A stretch of 21,216 nucleotides of DNA from UBA3871 sp041797745 (GTDB lineage Bacteria > Bacillota > Clostridia > Peptostreptococcales > Anaerovoracaceae): the NCBI GenBank assembly GCA_041797745.1, contig JBHBZU010000039.1, positions 1 to 21,216 of the forward strand, read 5' to 3'. How positions within the stretch are numbered: the first letter of the stretch is position 1; each line of letters begins with the position of its first letter. The notes below the pieces were generated by a model, which had not been told where the DNA came from, did no database searches, and saw only the letters and a program-made list of their open reading frames with translations. Positions 15,805 to 21,216 of this stretch are shown here, one piece after another. The translations under genes were made by a program, and so were the position numbers.

Positions 15805-17097
15805 CTAGCGGAGTAATGACAGTACGTTCTGAGGCTGCTGATTAGCCTGTGCAAGCATGGATGTTGCAGCCTGAGTTAAGATATTATTCTTTGTAAATTC
15901 GGACATCTGTTCAGCCATGTCAACGTCTCTAATCTGAGATTCAGCAGCAGAGAGGTTTTCGCTGGAAGTTCCGAGGTTATTGATTGTGTGCTCAAGTCTG
16001 TTCTGCATAGCACCGAGAGCAGCTCTCTGTGCGGATACAGTATTGATAGCGTTATCAATAGTAGTGATTGCAGCGTCGGAAGTAGCCTGTGAAGTCAGGT
16101 CGATGTTGCTAACACCAAGGTCTTCGGCTTTCATGGACTGAACTGTAAGTCTTGTGTTCTGACCCTCGTTAGCTCCGATGTGGAATGTGAGAGCCTTGCT
16201 TGTATCAACAGTAACTTCAAGTGAACCGTTTCCTGTAGTAATACCGCCTGCATTACCGGCAGCAGTTGCCTTAACATTGAATGCGGACTTGGAAATTGAT
16301 TCGCCATTAGGACCTGTAACACCTGTGATTTCAAACTGTGCGTCCTCTGCAGCGGAATTTGTGAAAGTTGCAGCAGTACCTGTACCGGAAACTGTGATTG
16401 TAGCACCTTTCTGAGGAGTTCCGTTAATAGTTAACTTACCGATTGCAGTGGAAGCATCATGGCCGCCTGCATCTTTCCAACCGGTACCGTCATGTGTATA
16501 TGTACCGTCGGTTGTAGGATCGCCGGTTGGGTCAGTAACAGTAACCGAAGTCAAAGTGGAAGCAATGTGACCTGCAACAGCCTTGTAATTAACTGTGTAC
16601 TTTCCTGAAGCTGTAAGGTTGGAACCTGCGGCTACGCTGGCATCCATATTAGCGTCGGATTCAGTTAAAGTAGCAGCCATGTTGCCGTCGAGGAGCTTCT
16701 TAGTGTTAAACTCGGTGTCAGTAGCGATTCTTGTGATTTCCTTAGTAAGCTGGTCAACTTCCTTTTGGATTTCCTTACGATCGGAGTCAGTGTTGGTGTC
16801 GTTTGCGGACTGCACAGCCAGTTCTCTCATTCTCTGGAGAATAGCGTGAGTCTCGTTCAAACCGCCCTCAGCTGTCTGAATAAGGGAAATACCGTCGTTA
16901 GCATTAGATGTAGCCTGATTCAGACCTCTAATCTGACCACGCATTTTTTCGGAAATAGCAAGACCTGCGGCGTTGTCGCCTGCGCGGTTAACTGCTAAAC
17001 CGGAAGATAACTTCTCTAAGCTCTTGGATGTGGACTTGTTGTTACTTGCTAACAATCTGTTAGTGTTAATTGCACTAATATTGTGGTTAATTCTCAT
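15805..17097 (-). CDS. fliC: flagellin E (430 residues), next to csrA
   Basis: Filament subunit. The start is the ATG at 17097 (MRINHNISAINTNRLLASNN), with AAGGAGG 8 nt upstream; 16 further open codons upstream cover the leader hairpin and are not used. D0/D1 spans 1 to about 144, the variable domain about 145-301 is the longest of the C-E trio, and the C-terminal D1/D0 ends NVLSLLR instead of LLQG. It reads DVDMAEQMSEF where its paralogues read DVDMAEEMS. It follows csrA by 148 nt in the same direction, the place of hag in Bacillus. No sigma-28 promoter is seen in that gap, so cotranscription with fliW-csrA is likely. Confidence 0.97.
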   Translation of the reverse strand: MRINHNISAINTNRLLASNNKSTSKSLEKLSSGLAVNRAGDNAAGLAISEKMRGQIRGLNQATSNANDGISLIQTAEGGLNETHAILQRMRELAVQSANDTNTDSDRKEIQKEVDQLTKEITRIATDTEFNTKKLLDGNMAATLTESDANMDASVAAGSNLTASGKYTVNYKAVAGHIASTLTSVTVTDPTGDPTTDGTYTHDGTGWKDAGGHDASTAIGKLTINGTPQKGATITVSGTGTAATFTNSAAEDAQFEITGVTGPNGESISKSAFNVKATAAGNAGGITTGNGSLEVTVDTSKALTFHIGANEGQNTRLTVQSMKAEDLGVSNIDLTSQATSDAAITTIDNAINTVSAQRAALGAMQNRLEHTINNLGTSSENLSAAESQIRDVDMAEQMSEFTKNNILTQAATSMLAQANQQPQNVLSLLR

Positions 17098-17122
17098 CTT
17101 TTCTTCCTCCTTGAAAATAAAA

Positions 17123-17144
17123 TGTTTGCCATCCTTGGTAAACA
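17123..17144 (-). promoter_or_regulatory. GGA-loop hairpin in flagellin E leader (candidate CsrA site)
   Basis: On the - strand, TGTTTACCA and TGGCAAACA pair (one A-C mismatch) around the loop AGGA, about 10 nt upstream of AAGGAGG. The core CCAAGGATGG is identical to that of flagellin C and close to the CsrA consensus ACARGGAUGU. Confidence 0.7.
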
Positions 17145-17189
17145 AAGAATTAATAAACCAATTTTTAATTTATATATCTACGAAGGTTA

Positions 17190-17246
17190 GTTCCTTTGGA
17201 ACGTTCCGGAACCGTTCCTGAAAGAACTATACGTTCCATAAGGAAC
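17190..17246 (-). repeat. array of four GTTCC/GGAAC dyads between csrA and flagellin E
   Basis: Inverted repeats at 17190-17202 (3-nt centre), 17203-17212 (no centre), 17214-17227 (GTTC/GAAC, 6-nt centre) and 17233-17246 (4-nt centre, touching the csrA stop codon) fill 57 bp. The - strand copy has four GGAAC words. It could be a repeated protein-binding operator or a series of RNA mini-hairpins. Confidence 0.7.
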
Positions 17247-17539
17247 TAGTCCTTCGGTGATATCTTTTTGCGGTTAGCACCTAGTGTGCGGCTAGATACT
17301 CCTTTCTTGGATTTCAGCATAGCAGCGAGGTTTTGTGCCTGATTGCCTGTAAGTTCGCTTGCAGACTGAGCCGCCTTGTTCTCTTTGATGGTTTCATAGA
17401 GTTCCGAGCGGACAATGGACACCTCTTGGGGAGCGTCAATCCCTACGGTCACCTTATCGGATCCCGCTGACACAATCTTGACTGTGATTCTTCCGTCGAT
17501 AATTATTGATTCGCCGGCCTTACGGGAAACTACTAGCAT
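17246..17539 (-). CDS. csrA: translational repressor CsrA with long C-terminal extension
   Basis: An RNA-binding dimer that blocks flagellin translation in Gram-positive flagellates. The CsrA fold covers residues 1 to about 55: MLVVSRKAGESIIIDG with R6, VTVGIDAPQEVSIVRSELYETI with the conserved Arg of strand 5. Lengths of 61 (E. coli) and about 74 (Bacillus) are usual; this one has 97, with a polar tail (ENKAAQSASELTGNQAQNL, then a basic end KSKKGVSSRTLGANRKK). In Bacillus, FliW binds the CsrA C-terminal extension, so the tail may be part of that contact. The ATG overlaps the fliW stop by one base (TAATG) with AAAGGACGG upstream, so the two genes are translationally coupled. Confidence 0.96.
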   Translation of the reverse strand: MLVVSRKAGESIIIDGRITVKIVSAGSDKVTVGIDAPQEVSIVRSELYETIKENKAAQSASELTGNQAQNLAAMLKSKKGVSSRTLGANRKKISPKD

Positions 17540-17991
17540 TACTTTCCGTCCTTTCTACCTGAGGACTTGAAAGGGTAGTAACGTACCTCATAATCAGGAT
17601 TTGTCAATATTACCTGGCGAGCTTCTCTGGTCTTGGCGTTAAGAACGATAGGACTTTTGAGGTTGAGGGATAAATCCTCAAGCTTTGCCGGTAAGGTAGC
17701 TATAGAAAGGAATATTAAATCATCTTCGCTCTCAACTCCGCATGCTTTAAGATCGTCTTTAAGCATTTTAGGAGCATAGTCTTCTACCATATCCCATGGT
17801 TCAAAGACAAGAAAGGAGGGGAAGATATCCCCGGTATGCTGGAGATACAGAAGTGAAAGTTCTTCGTCATAATCATGTTGGAAAATGGCAAATTCCTTAC
17901 AATCTTCGAAACCGTATAGCCCTACCGGAAATTTGTAAACAGCATCTTCGTCAACGTGGACGGTGCCAAAATTACGTGTGTTCAATTCCAT
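17539..17991 (-). CDS. fliW: flagellar assembly factor FliW
   Basis: The 150-residue protein matches FliW along its length: MELNTRNFGTVHVDEDAVYK, FPVGLYGFEDCKEFAIF, PSFLVFEPWDMVEDYAP, IFLSIATLPAKLEDLSLNLK, SPIVLNAKTREARQVIL. It binds cytoplasmic flagellin and, when flagellin is exported, binds CsrA instead and releases flagellin mRNA from repression. It sits directly before csrA with a one-base overlap. The ribosome site is poor: AAAGGA lies 13 nt before the ATG, and no better start fits the family. An AT-rich dyad (ATAATAT/ATATTAT, 18014-18030) lies just upstream of that site, and larger hairpins lie further up. Confidence 0.97.
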   Translation of the reverse strand: MELNTRNFGTVHVDEDAVYKFPVGLYGFEDCKEFAIFQHDYDEELSLLYLQHTGDIFPSFLVFEPWDMVEDYAPKMLKDDLKACGVESEDDLIFLSIATLPAKLEDLSLNLKSPIVLNAKTREARQVILTNPDYEVRYYPFKSSGRKDGK

Positions 17992-18092
17992 TTTAGTCTG
18001 TGTTTCCTTTCATATAATATTTAATATTATGGCAATCTGTTATTCATAGTGGGGAGAAACCGATATTCCAAACTTTTTTCTGTTGGGAGGAG

Positions 18093-18238
18093 GGATTACC
18101 TTTTCGGGAAGTAATCCAACGGATTGGTTGCGGTTTCCTCGTCTACCCTCCCGAAAAAAGGGTAGACGAGTCCCGTATAAACACAGACTGCTCTATGTAA
18201 AATGTGCATTTTGCACATGACATAGACAAAATCTATGT
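18093..18238 (-). promoter_or_regulatory. cluster of hairpins in the DUF6470-fliW spacer
   Basis: Hairpin B at 18138-18170 has a perfect 12-bp stem (CTCGTCTACCCT). Hairpin A at 18093-18117 has a 7-bp stem (GGATTAC). Hairpin C at 18193-18225 has two helices, CTATGT/ACATAG and ATGTGCA/TGCACAT. The loops of A and B contain TTTTCGGG and CCCGAAAA, exact complements. The 3' arm of C can instead pair with a second CTATGT at 18233-18238. Neither A nor B has a clear terminator T-run on the - strand. Together they fill most of the 295-nt gap. Confidence 0.65.
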
Positions 18239-18286
18239 TTTGGGTAAAAGGTTTTCTGTTGTTGGCTGTTCCTTTTCTCTTAAAAG

Positions 18287-18886
18287 CTAGGCTTCTTGGG
18301 AAAATGTGCTCTCTTCTGGGGGTACGTAGTTCGGATCGGCACTCTTTGGAAAATAAATAGGACCACCGGTGTACGTAATGATCAGATGTGGCATTTCCTT
18401 AACTTCAAGCTCCAGTTCAGGCGGCTCAAAGGTTACCCCCTCAAAGTCCTGAAGACCTGAAAGGTCGAAATTGATGGAAATGTCGCTATCTCCCATAGGG
18501 AAGTAGTTCGCATATTCCGCATTGAAGCTCATACCAATGGTATCAGCCATGGCTGCGGTGGATCTACCAACCTGAGAATAGCGCAGGTCGCTGGTCATTG
18601 CGTCACTTAGGTTTACGTTCAGTCGGAATTTTCCGAAGCCGTCGTAACCTGCGGTGGCTGTGTATGACAGGTTATCAAGAGATACAGCGTCCTTGCCGTT
18701 TGAACCCTTAAAGCCGTCCATGCTGAGATGGAGTCGCTTTGGACGAATGTTTATGCCATTCGTGTCATGATTACGAGTAATCTCCAGCTGGGTTGTGCTT
18801 TTAGAAAGAGATGTCGGGCGTTTGCTTTCGACATACTCGAAGGAAATAGGGACAGACTCGATTTTTAATAGAGGTTCAGCTCCCAT
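18287..18886 (-). CDS. DUF6470 family protein (YviE-like)
   Basis: A 199-residue protein without signal peptide or membrane segment. It starts LLKIESVPISFEYVESKRP, has a helical middle, and ends with Pro-rich beta text (YFPMGDSDISINFD, FEPPELELEVKEMPHLIITY, TGGPIYFP). Its position between flgL and fliW is exactly that of yviE in Bacillus, and the LKIE-x-x-PI start and late PG/PP-rich beta part fit DUF6470. AAGGAG precedes the ATG at a normal distance; flgL ends 63 nt upstream, so both are probably in one operon. The function of the family is not established; a role in filament or junction assembly is suggested only by neighbours. Confidence 0.8.
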   Translation of the reverse strand: MGAEPLLKIESVPISFEYVESKRPTSLSKSTTQLEITRNHDTNGINIRPKRLHLSMDGFKGSNGKDAVSLDNLSYTATAGYDGFGKFRLNVNLSDAMTSDLRYSQVGRSTAAMADTIGMSFNAEYANYFPMGDSDISINFDLSGLQDFEGVTFEPPELELEVKEMPHLIITYTGGPIYFPKSADPNYVPPEESTFSQEA

Positions 18887-18949
18887 TTGTCTTCTCCTTT
18901 TCTAAGGTTTTGATAATGAAATAGTTAATTGATTTGTATCTTTAACATC

Positions 18950-20041
18950 TTAAAGGTGGTCAAAGAGGGATGGTCCGATAATCTTGGAGCCAACCTGCAA
19001 TGCTGCCTGATAAGATGTATAAAGCGAGGTGTAGGTGGTGTAAGATTCAGCATAGTCCACGTCTTCGATGGAAGACTGTCTTTTCTTGAGATTAAGGTCC
19101 TGAGTACCTATACGGTTCTTGGAATAATCAATGTATGCAGTCTTAGCACCTATGTTGGTGAGCTGTGTAGTAACAGTTGATACAGAAGTTTCAAATCTAC
19201 CATAGAGAGCTTCTGCATAAGCTACGTCATATCCCTCATCGTTAGAGAGGGAAAGGGCATTTACAATGTCACCGATGATATCGTAGAGATTGTTGGTAAC
19301 CATCTTAGGTATTTTGTTATTGCTGGCATCCAAGACAAAATTACCTGCCGCGTCTTTTTCATATACAGTTTCACCTGTTTTAGGGTCGGTGAGTACCGAC
19401 TGACCATAGCCCATTACGTCGATTCCTGTAATGGAGTATTCAAATATGGAACTTTTAATAATGTTTTCCGATTCATTAAATTCAGGGGCTAAACCTATAT
19501 CAAGATATAGGGAGTCGTCGCTGAGATTTGCTACTGTGGCGGCGTCACTTAAATCTGTGAGTACATGGTTGTTGTAAACCATCTTACCTGTTGCCTCATC
19601 TATGGAAAACGGCTTCTGATCGGAGTTGGAACCGCCGAAAATATAGAAACCTGAATCATTTGAGTTCATGGATTGGAAAATCTGCTCTCTAATGCTGGTA
19701 AGCTCATTTGCAATGATTTTACGGTCCTTTTCGCTGGTGCTTACGTTTAAGCCCTGAACGATTTTTCCTTTAGCTTCCTTAAGCACATCCTGAATGCCCA
19801 TGAGGACTGATTCGGAACTGGTGAGAATGGAATCAGCATGTTCCAAATTGGAAGAGTAACCGACGTTACGGTTCAAACTTGTTCTTACCTGATATGCCTT
19901 AACTGCCGCTGCGGTATTCTCTGACGCCCTGAAAATCTTACTTCCTGAAGATAACTGATTAAGGGTGTTCTGAGTACCGGCAGTAAGGGCGTTTACATTA
20001 TTAAGATATGTGTTTTGCATCATCTTGGATGTTACTCTCAT
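18950..20041 (-). CDS. flgL: hook-filament junction protein FlgL (HAP3)
   Basis: This 363-residue protein links the hook to the flagellin filament. The N-terminal flagellin-like helices (MRVTSKMMQNTYLNNVNALT, NQLSSGSKIFRASENTAAAV) and the C-terminal ones (DLNLKKRQSSIEDVDYAESY, YQAALQVGSKI) are typical, as is FYIFGGSNSDQKPF after residue 130. The length is somewhat above the usual 300 because of a middle domain at about 150-260. It starts 110 nt after flgK with AAGGAGG 9 nt before the ATG. A sigma-28-like site lies in the gap, so it may be transcribed both from flgK and on its own. Confidence 0.95.
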   Translation of the reverse strand: MRVTSKMMQNTYLNNVNALTAGTQNTLNQLSSGSKIFRASENTAAAVKAYQVRTSLNRNVGYSSNLEHADSILTSSESVLMGIQDVLKEAKGKIVQGLNVSTSEKDRKIIANELTSIREQIFQSMNSNDSGFYIFGGSNSDQKPFSIDEATGKMVYNNHVLTDLSDAATVANLSDDSLYLDIGLAPEFNESENIIKSSIFEYSITGIDVMGYGQSVLTDPKTGETVYEKDAAGNFVLDASNNKIPKMVTNNLYDIIGDIVNALSLSNDEGYDVAYAEALYGRFETSVSTVTTQLTNIGAKTAYIDYSKNRIGTQDLNLKKRQSSIEDVDYAESYTTYTSLYTSYQAALQVGSKIIGPSLFDHL

Positions 20042-20076
20042 GCTTTTTGTCCTCCTTGCTTTTCCTTACATTAGTA

Positions 20077-20103
20077 TTATCGTCTTAAATAAGATTTACA
20101 TTA
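20077..20103 (-). promoter_or_regulatory. possible sigma-28 promoter before flgL
   Basis: On the - strand, CCTAAT is followed, 15 nt after TAAT, by GACGATAA. The -10 box matches GCCGATAA at seven of eight bases and the spacing equals that of the flagellin promoters; the -35 box has one mismatch. Confidence 0.5.
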
Positions 20104-20151
20104 GGAAAAACTTAAAATTTTGTTTCATTATATACTAACCGGATATGCTAA

Positions 20152-21216
20152 CTAGCGACCGACTAAACCTGTGCCGTTTATGAGCTTGTCCAGCATTTCA
20201 TCAATAGCTGTGAAATATCTTGCAGCTGCATTGTAGGCACTTTGGAAAGTGAGCAGGTTGCTGGCTTCTTCATCAAGGGATACTCCGGAGGTGGATTCTC
20301 TGGAGTTGTTGATGGAAGCGAGAATGGTTGCATTTGTGGTCTGATAGTTTTTGTTCATTTCAACATCCAGTGCCAGCGTTCCGCCCATGGAAATCAGATA
20401 TTCGTTGTAGGTACCTGTAAACTTATTGGCTGAATCAGGGTTGCTTGGGTCGACAGGGAATCTGTTGTCCTTGGATATTGAAGATATCATCCTGAGTACA
20501 TTGTCGTTTCCTCCTGCGAGGCTTGCTTTTCCGTCAAGGGCGTTGAAGTCCTTGGTAGTGGTTATGTACAGAGGATTGTTAATCCAGTTCGCTGAAATTG
20601 CAATGTTTGCTGCGGTAATCTCTTTGGAATTGTCTGATGGCTCAAAGAGATTTTTTCTAGCAACAGTCATCTTTGTTATGGTGCCGTCAGGCTCGGTTTC
20701 CGCTTTGAAAGCTTCCTTGGCATGTACCATATCAATGCCTGATAACTTGGTAGACGGAATTAAATCCCCTATGGCAGAAGCATTTGTAAGAGTGTAATTA
20801 CCGTCGGAATCTACCGTATAATCAGTATCCTTAACCAGAGCCTTGGACTCAACATAGGTCTTGAAAAATTCCATAGCTGAAACGTCTTGAGCATGAACCT
20901 TGATACTGGTAACAGGGTCACCGTTTACAATATCGGAAATAGTAACCTCGCCGCTGCCGTTTTCAAAGTGGAACTTGTTCACAGCACCTAAATAACTTTC
21001 CATAAAGCCGCTGTCAAAGCCTGCTGCCTTGGCAACATTACTGCTTAAAATCGCAATAGCGTCCTTGTTGGTTGTTTGGAGGCTGTTTATGGAGTTGTAG
21101 TTTTCTGCAAAATTTCTTGCAAAAGTGTTTAATACGTCCTGATAATACGGGATACCTCTGAAATCGTTTTCTCCCTTGACAATATTTGCATAATCACCAT
21201 GTCCGTTAATCATATC
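20152..21216 (-). CDS. flgK: hook-associated protein FlgK (HAP1), C-terminal part
   Basis: The gene enters from the right edge; the frame is open through 21216, so the first visible ATG (21213) is internal. The visible 355 codons hold the middle domain and the diagnostic C-terminal D0/D1: NSRESTSGVSLDEEASNLLT, FQSAYNAAARYFTAIDEMLD, KLINGTGLVGR. FlgK sits between hook and FlgL. It heads the visible - strand run flgK-flgL-DUF6470-fliW-csrA-flagellin E. No terminator is seen between flgK and flgL. Confidence 0.95.
   Translation of the reverse strand, partial: DMINGHGDYANIVKGENDFRGIPYYQDVLNTFARNFAENYNSINSLQTTNKDAIAILSSNVAKAAGFDSGFMESYLGAVNKFHFENGSGEVTISDIVNGDPVTSIKVHAQDVSAMEFFKTYVESKALVKDTDYTVDSDGNYTLTNASAIGDLIPSTKLSGIDMVHAKEAFKAETEPDGTITKMTVARKNLFEPSDNSKEITAANIAISANWINNPLYITTTKDFNALDGKASLAGGNDNVLRMISSISKDNRFPVDPSNPDSANKFTGTYNEYLISMGGTLALDVEMNKNYQTTNATILASINNSRESTSGVSLDEEASNLLTFQSAYNAAARYFTAIDEMLDKLINGTGLVGR

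Overview
The window looks like a motility and cell-surface locus of a low-GC Gram-positive bacterium (Bacillota, probably class Clostridia). Reasons: strong AGGAGG-type ribosome sites, AT-rich spacers, the Bacillus/Clostridium gene order flgK-flgL-DUF6470-fliW-csrA-flagellin, a free-standing FlhB C-terminal-like protein, an SLH-anchored giant surface protein and sigma-28 type promoters. Genus cannot be read from the sequence.

Layout. 1-1100 (+): the end of a FliK-C-like protein and a small FlhB-like protein, a pair resembling ylqG-ylqH of Bacillus. 1180-2574 (-): flagellin A with its own sigma-28 promoter. 2590-3177: promoter region plus decayed coding sequence. 3178-9210 (+): a 2010-residue SLH surface protein. 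9351-10569 (+): an ECF sigma factor overlapping its zinc-finger membrane anti-sigma factor. 10998-11819 (+): a short divergent flagellin B with its own sigma-28 promoter. 12241-13485, 14291-15526 and 15805-17097 (-): three long paralogous flagellins (C, D, E). 17246-21216 (-): csrA, fliW, a DUF6470 (YviE-like) protein, flgL and the 3' part of flgK.

How the parts fit together. FlgK and FlgL form the hook-filament junction, and five flagellins can supply filament subunits. FliW and CsrA form the known partner-switch that couples flagellin translation to secretion: FliW bound to free flagellin releases CsrA, which then blocks flagellin mRNA. The strongest observation is that all five flagellin leaders carry a short hairpin presenting GGA in its loop, four of them right beside the Shine-Dalgarno sequence. 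That is the layout expected of CsrA targets. The leaders are otherwise dissimilar, so the whole flagellin set appears to be under one translational brake.

Other non-coding structure also stands out. There is a four-fold GTTCC/GGAAC dyad array between csrA and flagellin E, a pair of hairpins with fully complementary loops in front of fliW, a GC-rich structured segment in front of flagellin D, and duplicated sigma-28 promoters in front of flagellin C. All RNA folds were drawn by eye; no folding, homology search or alignment was run.
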